From Rhodococcus erythropolis NBRC 15567 (lineage in GTDB: Bacteria > Actinomycetota > Actinomycetes > Mycobacteriales > Mycobacteriaceae): 64,000 nucleotides of DNA. A program made the translations under genes and the position numbers. Positions 7,270 through 14,598 of the stretch are shown in pieces (the stretch's first letter is position 1; each line of letters begins with the position of its first letter). Below the pieces are notes generated by a model. That model was not told the origin of the DNA. It was given only the letters and a program-made list of their open reading frames with translations, and made no database searches. Where the stretch lies: NCBI RefSeq assembly GCF_001552595.1, contig NZ_BCRM01000005.1, positions 124,001 to 188,000 of the forward strand, given 5' to 3'.

Positions 7270-8952
7270 GTGACCCACCTCAACATCGCCGACGTCGACT
7301 ACTTCCTTCCTGATGGTCGACAACTGCTCAGCGGTGTCAGCTTTCGGGTCGGAAACGGTGCAAAAACTGCACTGATCGGGCCCAACGGGACTGGTAAGAC
7401 GACATTGCTTCGCATTGTCGCCGGAGACGCCGTCGCTGACGAGGGAGCTGTCACTCGATCCGGAACACTGGGCGTGATGCGGCAATTCGTCGGCCAGGTT
7501 CGCGACGAGTCCACCGTGCGCGATCTTTTGTTGTCCGTCTCTCCGGCGCGGATCCGGGATGCAGCACTGGCGCTCGATACGGCAGAAAACGCGATGATCG
7601 AGCGCGACGAGGAATCAACTCAAATGAAGTATTCGCATGCGCTGGCCGATTGGGCCGATGTGGGCGGCTACGAGACCGAAGACTTCTGGGACAAGGTCAC
7701 AACCGCGGCTCTCGGTGTTCCTTATGACCGTGCGAAGTGGCGCGCGGCCAACTCGCTCAGCGGTGGCGAGCAGAAACGGTTGGTTCTCGAAGCACTCTTC
7801 GCTGGGCCCGACGACGCACTCCTGCTGGACGAGCCGGACAACTACCTCGATGTTCCGGGCAAGCGATGGCTGGAAAAGACGATCTCGGAATCGTCGAAAG
7901 TGGTTTTGTTCGTCAGCCACGACCGTGAACTGATCGCCAACGCGGCCACCCACATCGTGACGCTCGAGCCCGGAATCAGCGGCGCAACGTCGTGGACCCA
8001 CGGCGCTGGGCTGGCCAGCTACCACCAGGCCCGCGAAGATCGGAACGCTCGATTCGAAGAACTGCGTCGACGCTGGGACGAGGAGCACGCGAAACTGCGT
8101 GCCCTGGTTCTGCGATTGCGTGAAAAGGCCAAGTTCAACGACGGCGTCGCTGCGCGGTATCACGCCTCGCAAACCAGGTTGGCGAAGTTCGAGGAGGCAG
8201 GGCCACCCGAAGCGATTCCACTTCAGCAGAAGGTGACAGTTCGGCTGGCGGGCGGGCGAACCGCCAAGCGCGCGTTGGTATGTCAGGATCTCGAGCTGAC
8301 CGGATTGATGAAGCCTTTCGACACCGAGATCTGGTACGGAGATCGGGTTGCCGTGCTGGGCTCCAATGGATCCGGGAAGTCACATTTCCTTCGTCTCTTG
8401 GCGGGTGGTGGGACCGATCCGGGGACCGAGCATCTGCCCGTCGAGGCGCTCGACATCGCGCCGGTCGAGCACGGGGGTACTGCGACGCTGGGTGCCCGGG
8501 TACGTCCCGGATTGTTTGCGCAGACCCATTCCAGGCCTGATCTGACCGGGAACACGCTGCTCGAGATCCTGCACATGGGCGACGAACACCGAAACGGAAT
8601 GGGGCGTGAAGCGGCGAGCCGCGCGCTCGACCGTTACGGATTGTCCCAAGCAGCCGAACAGAAGTACGACGACCTGTCCGGCGGACAGCAGGCGCGCCTG
8701 CAGATTCTGCTCCTCGAGCTTTCCGGCGCCACGATGTTGCTGCTCGACGAGCCGACCGACAACCTCGACCTTCATTCGGCTGACGCGCTCGAACAGGGCA
8801 TCGCACAGTTTGCCGGCACCGTCATCTCGGTAACCCACGATCGTTGGTTCGCGCGCGGGTTCGACAGGTTCCTGGTATTCGGATCGGACGGGAACGTGTA
8901 CGAGAGCGAGTCTCCGGTGTGGGACGAGGCCAGGGTCGAACGAGCGCGCTGA
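7270..8952 (+). CDS. ABC-F family ATPase (two ATP-binding cassettes, no membrane part)
   Basis: This 560-residue protein has duplicated cassettes. Walker A GPNGTGKTT with signature LSGGEQKRL and LLLDEPDNYLD lie in the first half. GSNGSGKS, LSGGQQARL and LLLDEPTDNLDL lie in the second half. A charged linker (about residues 258-300) joins them. ABC-F proteins act on the ribosome, some giving resistance to ribosome-targeting antibiotics and others aiding translation. The GTG start is 15 bases after the KstD stop, with no strong ribosome-binding site. Which ABC-F subgroup it belongs to needs a tree. Confidence 0.88.
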   Translation: MTHLNIADVDYFLPDGRQLLSGVSFRVGNGAKTALIGPNGTGKTTLLRIVAGDAVADEGAVTRSGTLGVMRQFVGQVRDESTVRDLLLSVSPARIRDAALALDTAENAMIERDEESTQMKYSHALADWADVGGYETEDFWDKVTTAALGVPYDRAKWRAANSLSGGEQKRLVLEALFAGPDDALLLDEPDNYLDVPGKRWLEKTISESSKVVLFVSHDRELIANAATHIVTLEPGISGATSWTHGAGLASYHQAREDRNARFEELRRRWDEEHAKLRALVLRLREKAKFNDGVAARYHASQTRLAKFEEAGPPEAIPLQQKVTVRLAGGRTAKRALVCQDLELTGLMKPFDTEIWYGDRVAVLGSNGSGKSHFLRLLAGGGTDPGTEHLPVEALDIAPVEHGGTATLGARVRPGLFAQTHSRPDLTGNTLLEILHMGDEHRNGMGREAASRALDRYGLSQAAEQKYDDLSGGQQARLQILLLELSGATMLLLDEPTDNLDLHSADALEQGIAQFAGTVISVTHDRWFARGFDRFLVFGSDGNVYESESPVWDEARVERAR

Positions 8953-9080
8953 GATCGAGTAGCCGCTTGCTATCTGGGGAGTGGCGGCAACTCGTTGATC
9001 ATCGCGCGCAGGAGGCCCGGATCGCTGCGATCCGATCGAGGTGGGGGACAGCGCGAAAGATCGAGCAGTGTCGGGAAGCC

Positions 9081-9617
9081 CTACAGAACGCGACCTGGAT
9101 CCACCCTGTCCACCGCCGAGTACCAGTGGGTGAGCGGCTCGGCGAGCGTCGCGTGAAGCTCGAAATGCCGTCGTCGGCGGCTGGGGTCTCCTTCGCGCTG
9201 CAGTCGAAGTTGCTTCGGTGACGGTATCGAGATGACGGTCAGATCCGCGAGACCCAGTTCGAGGCGCGTAAAAGCCGTCTCGACTGCCTCGAGCTCGTAC
9301 TCGAATCGCTCCCGAGGTGCGGCGCCCACCGCGGCGAGACACCAGCTGTAGTGCAGTTTCAGCGGGTCGCTGTCGCAGAGCGCGATCCCGGTTCTCGATT
9401 CGAGTTCTTCCGCTTGCGACCATCGCTTCGAATTGACCGTTGCCCAGTAACTTGCCTGGACGTCGAGATCCGTGCCGTCCGGCTCGCGCCCCGTGGGCTG
9501 ATACTCGGCGACGAATCCTTCCGCTGCGGTTTGTCCACCGAGTTGGGTTCGGCACCAGGTGGTCTTGCCGGCGGCGCTGGGTCCTTCTACTGCGACGATC
9601 ACAAGTTCATTCTCCAT
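9081..9617 (-). CDS. Small P-loop (AAA/kinase-like) protein
   Basis: This 178-residue protein opens with AVEGPSAAGKTTW, a Walker A motif of the nucleoside/adenylate kinase type (about residues 8-20). There is an acidic CDSDPLKLHY in the middle and an arginine-rich GDPSRRRRH that could be a lid. No further motif identifies the substrate. Phosphorylation of a small molecule is the likeliest role by fold, but that is inference. It is a single gene on the minus strand, followed by a 128-base gap to the ABC-F stop. Confidence 0.65.
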   Translation of the reverse strand: MENELVIVAVEGPSAAGKTTWCRTQLGGQTAAEGFVAEYQPTGREPDGTDLDVQASYWATVNSKRWSQAEELESRTGIALCDSDPLKLHYSWCLAAVGAAPRERFEYELEAVETAFTRLELGLADLTVISIPSPKQLRLQREGDPSRRRRHFELHATLAEPLTHWYSAVDRVDPGRVL

Positions 9618-9881
9618 AATGATTGGGGCGGTTGGTTTTTGCTCGTTGCCAGGACTCTCCTAACATTTGAACGGGGCTGTTTTGCGTTCCGACACGCCCG
9701 TTTCGGTGCGGTGGGTCACAAAATCGCAGTGACGGTTGCCACATAACGGACGGATAACGATCGGTATGGTTGAAGCTCGAATCAACTAGTTGACCTGTGG
9801 TTATTTCTTGAATCTCGACTGAATCTGGTACGGCAGTGCCGGAAAACTGCCCCGTGACCAATCCGTGACCATCGCCTACGG

Positions 9882-10045
9882 TCGTTGACAGCCCGAAACT
9901 ACCGGGCAAACACCGACCCGCAACTGCGTGCTTCTGCCCCGCGGGTCCGGTACTCCCGAAACCTTCGCGGGGCAGGAGTGAAACAGGCGAGTCGATCGAC
10001 GAGACGTGAAAGCGTCCGGGCCGACCTCGTCCGCGGTAGCGGAGA
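9882..10045 (+). ncRNA. Probable ydaO-type c-di-AMP riboswitch in the rpf leader
   Basis: The 439-base gap before the Rpf gene ends in a GC-rich, structured leader. Pieces resemble the ydaO/yuaA motif: an ACGGTCG entry, a GCCCGA..CGGGC hairpin, a GGGGCAGGAGTGAAAC block like the conserved GGGGTGAAT, and CCGGGCCGACCTCGTCCGC like the conserved 3' CCGNCAGCTAACCTCG segment. Riboswitches of this class are known ahead of rpf and other cell-wall hydrolase genes in actinobacteria. The match is by eye and the 5' end is uncertain. Between 9618 and 9881 I see no gene, only AT-richer promoter-like sequence. Confidence 0.5.
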
Positions 10046-10056
10046 GGATTTACCCA

Positions 10057-10611
10057 ATGACCAGCATCACCTTCAAGCGCGCCCTCGGCGCAGTTGCAAC
10101 CGCAGGCGCAGTCGTCGCAATCCCGCTCGCCATGAGCACCGGCACCGCTTCGGCAGCCGGCCACGACTGGTCCGGAGTCGCAAACTGCGAGTCCTCCGGT
10201 AACTGGGCCGCCAACACCGGAAACGGCTTCTACGGCGGACTGCAGTTCACGCAGAGCACCTGGAACGCATTCGGTGGATCGGGCAACGCTGCCAACGCCA
10301 GCCAGTCTGAGCAGATCCGTGTCGCCGAGAACGTTCTCGCAGGCCAGGGCGTCGGCGCATGGCCCGTCTGCGGTCAGTACCTGACCACCGGCACCACCGC
10401 AGGAAACTACGAGGCCGCAGCAGCCCCCGTCACCGCTGAGGCTTCCGTCGAGTCGGCTCCGGCAGCAAGCACCGGAAGCGGCAACTACGTGGTCAAGGCA
10501 GGCGACACCCTGTCGAAGATCGCTGCTGCACACGGCATCTCGCTCGAGAACCTCGCCAGCCAGGTCCCGAACATCAACCTGATCTTCCCGGGACAGTCCC
10601 TCTCGGTCTAG
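10057..10611 (+). CDS. Resuscitation-promoting factor with LysM domain
   Basis: This 184-residue secreted muralytic enzyme has a signal peptide (about 1-33, ending ASA-AGHDW). An Rpf domain follows (about 34-110), with the catalytic Glu in NCESSGNW (Glu45) and two Cys able to form the family disulphide. An Ala-rich linker leads to a C-terminal LysM domain (NYVVKAGDTLSKIAA, about 138-183) that binds peptidoglycan. Rpf proteins cleave peptidoglycan glycan strands and wake dormant actinobacterial cells. The start is ATG 10057, behind GGAGAGG, after a likely riboswitch leader. The layout resembles RpfE/RpfA-type rather than the large RpfB. Confidence 0.92.
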   Translation: MTSITFKRALGAVATAGAVVAIPLAMSTGTASAAGHDWSGVANCESSGNWAANTGNGFYGGLQFTQSTWNAFGGSGNAANASQSEQIRVAENVLAGQGVGAWPVCGQYLTTGTTAGNYEAAAAPVTAEASVESAPAASTGSGNYVVKAGDTLSKIAAAHGISLENLASQVPNINLIFPGQSLSV

Positions 10612-10623
10612 TCTCGTGGCCGT

Positions 10624-11355
10624 TTAGGTCCTCATTGCGTCGAAATTGTCCGGAGCTGATGCAGCCCCGGACAATTTCGGCGTTTCTGCGTTCGCAATGA
10701 GCTCTGCCGCTTCCGTGTGGATGGGATCGAGATCCTGGCGCCACCCCAGAATGTGCAGTGCCGACCCGGCGATGACGGCGGCGTTGGGGAGCGGGGTGCC
10801 TTCGAGTGCGTCGGCTCGCGCGCTGATCACGCTTTCCACCAGGCGAAACGGAAGCTCGGCCAGGTGAGTTGATGCTGGATCGTCAATCGCGTCGAGCACT
10901 GCCTGGGCGAGGGCCCGGTATTGCTCGCGAAGCCGATCGCGATCGGCTCGGAACGACATGAACCTGTCGCTTCTCAGTTCCGGTAAGAGATAGAGGACGC
11001 CGAGGTTCCACCGTCCGGTGATCAGTTGGGCCGCGTCGATGTACGAAAGCGCGTACAGCTTCACCTCGGGTGAGGTGCCGAGTGGCCTGAGATTCTCCGC
11101 GAAGTCGAGCGCCGGAGTCACGGTGTCGGCGAGCAGTGCAACCAGGATGTCGTCCTTGGTGGCGAAATGGTTGTACAGCGACGCCTGACGCATTCCGACT
11201 GCTTCGGCGATGTGGCGTGTCGACGTCGCGGCGAAGCCTCGGGTGGTGAACAGTTCAGCGGCTGCATCCAAGATCTCCGCCCGGGCAGTCCCACCCGGGC
11301 GTCGGCGAGCGGTCAGGCGGGGTCGTCCGGGGCCGGCGTTGGTCACGCCTTCCAT
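10624..11355 (-). CDS. TetR family regulator of the urea-carboxylase-type operon
   Basis: The frame runs to 11430, but ATG 11355 (MEGVTNAGPGRPR) leaves a normal basic lead, giving 243 residues. The helix-turn-helix is clear: FTTRGFAATSTRHIAEAVGM, then QASLYNHFATKDDIL. It is divergent from the permease operon at 11553, with two inverted repeats between them, so it is the likely local repressor. It converges on the rpf gene with 12 bases between stops, and its last codons contain the hairpin that can end rpf transcription. The ligand is unknown; a pathway nitrogen compound is plausible. Confidence 0.85.
   Translation of the reverse strand: MEGVTNAGPGRPRLTARRRPGGTARAEILDAAAELFTTRGFAATSTRHIAEAVGMRQASLYNHFATKDDILVALLADTVTPALDFAENLRPLGTSPEVKLYALSYIDAAQLITGRWNLGVLYLLPELRSDRFMSFRADRDRLREQYRALAQAVLDAIDDPASTHLAELPFRLVESVISARADALEGTPLPNAAVIAGSALHILGWRQDLDPIHTEAAELIANAETPKLSGAASAPDNFDAMRT
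10641..10679. terminator. Hairpin inside the TetR gene end, facing rpf
   Basis: A perfect 13-base-pair stem (CGAAATTGTCCGG with its complement) plus two more inner pairs lies 29 bases beyond the rpf stop. It sits wholly inside the last codons of the convergent TetR gene. It fits a rho-independent-like terminator for rpf encoded in coding sequence. Confidence 0.6.
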
Positions 11356-11433
11356 AGTGGCAGGCTCTGGCCTTACATGCGGGGTGGCCGTCGCTGTGAG
11401 CATTCGGTCACGTGCTCGAAACGTACTCAACGA

Positions 11434-11452
11434 GCCTGTTACAGAATCAGGC
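11434..11452. promoter_or_regulatory. Inverted repeat between TetR and permease genes
   Basis: GCCTG and CAGGC flank a nine-base centre in the 197-base divergent region. It is a candidate TetR operator, though the arms are only five bases each. Confidence 0.35.
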
Positions 11453-11498
11453 GAATCGTATACGCGGGCGTCACCTGCGGCGAGTGGATTTCGCGAAA

Positions 11499-11514
11499 AC
11501 TATCAATCGACAGT
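11499..11514. promoter_or_regulatory. Near-perfect palindrome before the permease start
   Basis: ACTATCAATCGACAGT pairs ACTATC with GACAGT with one mismatch. It lies 38 bases before the permease start, where a repressor would block transcription. It is an alternative or additional TetR site. Confidence 0.35.
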
Positions 11515-11552
11515 TATTCGCCTCTGAATCGCTTCGCCGAAGGAGTACGCCG

Positions 11553-13112
11553 TTGAGTGCAACCACCCCGGCTGCGCAGCCCACCACCGCATCCGCACTC
11601 GCCTCTTCGCCTCACGACGACGGTGACCTCGCGGAGTTCGGCTACGAGCAGCAGCTGCATCGATCGCTGGGAAAGTTCGCGTCGTTCGCCGCGGGCTTCT
11701 CCTTCGTTTCCATCCTGACCACGATCTTCCAATTGTTCGGCCTCGGTTTCGGTTTCGCGGGTCCGGCGTTCTTCTGGACCTGGCCCGTCGTCTTCATCGG
11801 TCAGTTCATGGTTGCTCTCAACTTCGCGGAACTTGCTGCCAGATATCCGATTTCGGGCGCCATCTACCAGTGGTCGCGGCGGATGGGTGGTGAAATCGTC
11901 GGCTGGTTCGCGGGTTGGTTCATGATTCTCGCTCAGATCGTCACCGCGTCGGCCGCCGCGATCGCCTTGCAGGTCGTGCTCCCGAATGTGTGGAGCGGGT
12001 TCCAGATCATCGGTGAGGACAGTGCACTCACCTCCTCGAGCGGTGCTGCCAATGCCGTGCTGCTCGGATCGGTACTTCTGGTTCTGACCACCTTCATCAA
12101 CTGCATCGGCGTCAACTGGATGTCGCGTATCAACAACATCGGCGTGACCTGCGAAATCGTCGGTGTCATCGCGGTGATCGGGATGTTCTTCACCCACGCT
12201 CAGCGCGGACCGGACGTCGTCCTCGACACCGGCAGTGCCGGCGGTCAGCCCGGATACGCCTGGGCGTGGATCATGTCCGGACTGATGGCTGCCTACGTCA
12301 TGGTCGGCTTCGGTTCGGCAGGCGAACTGGCCGAGGAGACCCGCAACCCCCGACGCGTCGCACCTCGTACGATCCGCCTTGCACTCTCCGCTTCCGCGCT
12401 CGGCGGTGGCTTGATGATCCTCGGCGCGTTGATGGCAGCGCCCTCACTGACCGACGGACGCCTGGCCACGGAAGGTTTGCCGTACGTACTGACCTCTATT
12501 CTGAGTTCGCCGTGGGGCACGGTCTTGTTGATCGACGTCTCGATCGCAGTGTTCGTGTGCACCTTGGCCATTCAGACTGCTGCTTCACGGCTGATGTTCT
12601 CCATGGCCCGCGACGGGCGGCTGCCTGCCTCGCAGGTACTGGCAAAGGTCAACCCCCGCACCGGAACACCTATCGCGCCGTCCGTCCTCATCGGTCTGGT
12701 CTGCATTGCCGTCCTGGCCGTCAACGTGGGCAACTCGGCAATTTTCGCAACCCTGTCCAGCGTATGCATCATCTTGATCTACTTGGCCTACCTCATGGTG
12801 ACCGTGCCGCTGCTGGTTCAGCGTCTCAAGGGATGGCCTCGCACGGCAGTCGGCCCCAAGTTCGACGCCGAAGGCAAAAAGCTTTTCTCCCTGGGCATCT
12901 GGGGAGTTCCGGTCAACATCGCCGCGGTTGTGTACGGCGCGCTGATGGTGATCAACCTGTCCTGGCCACGAGCCGAGATCTTCAACCCTACGGGGGAGTA
13001 CCCCATTCTGCAGTGGGCCGCGCCCATCACGGTAGCGCTGGTCGTGGGGCTGGGAGTCGCTTGCTTCCCACGTGGCCGCGCCACCCCGAATCCCGTCACG
13101 ATCGGAGCCTGA
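11553..13112 (+). CDS. APC family permease of the urea-carboxylase system
   Basis: This 519-residue membrane protein has about 12 membrane segments and an early FASFAAGFSFVSILTTIFQLFG stretch typical of amino-acid/polyamine/organocation permeases. The upstream frame is open, but AAGGAG at 11540-11545 is ideally spaced to TTG 11553, so I use that rare start. The family branch found next to urea-carboxylase-associated proteins (the permease of the urea carboxylase system) fits both the sequence type and the neighbours. It should import the nitrogen substrate (urea, guanidine or a relative). It is the first gene of an operon continuing to 16577. Confidence 0.85.
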   Translation: MSATTPAAQPTTASALASSPHDDGDLAEFGYEQQLHRSLGKFASFAAGFSFVSILTTIFQLFGLGFGFAGPAFFWTWPVVFIGQFMVALNFAELAARYPISGAIYQWSRRMGGEIVGWFAGWFMILAQIVTASAAAIALQVVLPNVWSGFQIIGEDSALTSSSGAANAVLLGSVLLVLTTFINCIGVNWMSRINNIGVTCEIVGVIAVIGMFFTHAQRGPDVVLDTGSAGGQPGYAWAWIMSGLMAAYVMVGFGSAGELAEETRNPRRVAPRTIRLALSASALGGGLMILGALMAAPSLTDGRLATEGLPYVLTSILSSPWGTVLLIDVSIAVFVCTLAIQTAASRLMFSMARDGRLPASQVLAKVNPRTGTPIAPSVLIGLVCIAVLAVNVGNSAIFATLSSVCIILIYLAYLMVTVPLLVQRLKGWPRTAVGPKFDAEGKKLFSLGIWGVPVNIAAVVYGALMVINLSWPRAEIFNPTGEYPILQWAAPITVALVVGLGVACFPRGRATPNPVTIGA

Positions 13113-13114
13113 CC

Positions 13115-13948
13115 ATGAGTACTCAGACCACCGCCGGAGCGCGTGAGCATGCCCGTTCTCAAGCCGGAACGATCACCGATTCCATGCCGGTGTTGCCGGC
13201 CACCCGCTGGCCGAACCCGCCCGACGACGTCGCTCCCGAACGTCTGACCTGGGCTGAAACAGTGCCGGGTGGGCGATACACGACAAAGGTTCTCGCCCGT
13301 GGAACCCGATTGCGACTTCGCGACATCGTCGGCAGCGCCTGTGCAAACATCTTGCTCTACCGCGCCGACGCCCCCTGGGAGCGTCTCAACGTCGCCGATA
13401 CCGTCAAGGTGCCATGGCAGGCCTATCTCGGTGTCGGGCACCCGTTGCTCTCCGATCAGGGGCGAGTACTCGCGACGGTGGTCGCCGACACGTCGGGTCA
13501 CCACGACGCGTTCTGCGGAACGACGTCACGCGCTACCAACGAGGCGAAGTACGGGCAGGGTTCGCTGCACAGTGCCTCACCCGCCGGTCGTGAACTGTTC
13601 ACCGTCGCTGCCGCGAAGAACGGACTCGGGCCGCAGGACATAGCGCCACCGTTGTCCTTCTTCCATGGTGTCCGCGTCGAGGCCGACGGCGCTCTCACCA
13701 GTACGGGTTCCGCCGGCGCCGGCGCGACGGTCGACCTTCTGATCCACCTGCCGGTCATCGTGATGATCGCCAACACCGCGCACCCACTCGATCCGGCGCT
13801 GGAGTTTCCCACCACGTCCCTCGAAGTGCTCGCGTGGAACGCGGCCGACGAACTCGGCAGCCTTGACGATCTCGGGCCGGAATACCAACGCGCAGTGCTC
13901 AATACCGAAGATGCCTGGACGGCTTCGAACCTGGAGGAGATCGCATGA
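13115..13948 (+). CDS. DUF1989 protein, urea-carboxylase-associated protein 1 type (possible carboxyguanidine deiminase subunit)
   Basis: This is a 277-residue cytoplasmic protein. The long open frame upstream is a shadow of the permease, and the ATG at 13115, two bases after the permease stop, is the start. The segments GGRYTTKVLARGTRLRLRDI and ADTSGHHDAFCGTTS are typical of DUF1989; the His-His-Asp...Cys group probably binds metal. In guanidine degraders the homologous pair (CgdA/CgdB) was shown to deiminate carboxyguanidine to allophanate. In older annotation it is UAAP1. Its stop overlaps the next gene (ATGA), whose product is the second DUF1989 subunit. Confidence 0.82.
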   Translation: MSTQTTAGAREHARSQAGTITDSMPVLPATRWPNPPDDVAPERLTWAETVPGGRYTTKVLARGTRLRLRDIVGSACANILLYRADAPWERLNVADTVKVPWQAYLGVGHPLLSDQGRVLATVVADTSGHHDAFCGTTSRATNEAKYGQGSLHSASPAGRELFTVAAAKNGLGPQDIAPPLSFFHGVRVEADGALTSTGSAGAGATVDLLIHLPVIVMIANTAHPLDPALEFPTTSLEVLAWNAADELGSLDDLGPEYQRAVLNTEDAWTASNLEEIA

Positions 13949-14598
13949 CCACCACCTTGGATGTCCCCGCCCTCGTTCCCGGAACGGTGATCCTCGACGA
14001 GATTGCTGACGCGTTCGGGCCGTGGTCCGCAGTTGTCCGCGCCGGCGACGTCCTGACCATCGTCGATCTGCACGGAAATCAAGCCGTCGACACACTCGTC
14101 TACGCCAGTGACGATCACAGCGTTCGGTACTCGGCAGCAGCGACGGTCACAGCGCAGCAGAATCTGTTTCTGACCACAGGATCCGTGCTCCGCAGTGACG
14201 ACGGAACTCCACTCATGACCCTGGTCGCGGACGAGGTCGGAAACCACGACACCGTCGGCGGAGCGTGCTCACAGGAATCGAACACCCTGCGATACGGCCA
14301 CCACACCAAGCATCAGCACGCGTGCGTCGAGAACTTCCTCGTCGAGGGCGCAAAATGGGGGCTCGGCAAGCGGGACCTGGTGTCCAACATCAACTTCTTC
14401 ATGAACGTCCCGGTCGACCCCGACGGCACACTCGGAATCGTCGACGGACTGTCTGCGCCAGGCAAGCGGCTCGCGTTGCGTGCCGAACGCGACGCGCTCG
14501 TCCTCGTGTCCAACTGCCCGCAGATCAACAACCCGTGCAACGGCTTCGATCCGACGGCCGTCCGCATGATCGTCACACGGCCGGAGGCAGACGAATGA
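13945..14598 (+). CDS. DUF1989 protein, urea-carboxylase-associated protein 2 type
   Basis: This 217-residue protein is a paralogue of the gene before it and overlaps it by four bases. It shows the same core: [20 protein letters not shown], then [16 protein letters not shown] with conserved His/Asp and Cys, and an HACVENFL segment. The pair would form a hetero-oligomer. By analogy with CgdB it would take part in carboxyguanidine deimination rather than being a mere accessory to urea carboxylation. Its stop overlaps the carboxylase start (ATGA at 14595), so all three are co-translated. Confidence 0.82.
   Translation: MTTTLDVPALVPGTVILDEIADAFGPWSAVVRAGDVLTIVDLHGNQAVDTLVYASDDHSVRYSAAATVTAQQNLFLTTGSVLRSDDGTPLMTLVADEVGNHDTVGGACSQESNTLRYGHHTKHQHACVENFLVEGAKWGLGKRDLVSNINFFMNVPVDPDGTLGIVDGLSAPGKRLALRAERDALVLVSNCPQINNPCNGFDPTAVRMIVTRPEADE

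Noticed and set aside
11356..11552. Guanidine (ykkC) riboswitch before the permease operon
   Set aside because: I looked for the conserved ykkC blocks and did not find them; only short inverted repeats are present.
14265..14594. Biotin carboxylase remnant or frameshift before the carboxyltransferase gene
   Set aside because: The upstream frame only reads the DUF1989 gene out of frame; no biotin-carboxylase motif is visible in any frame.
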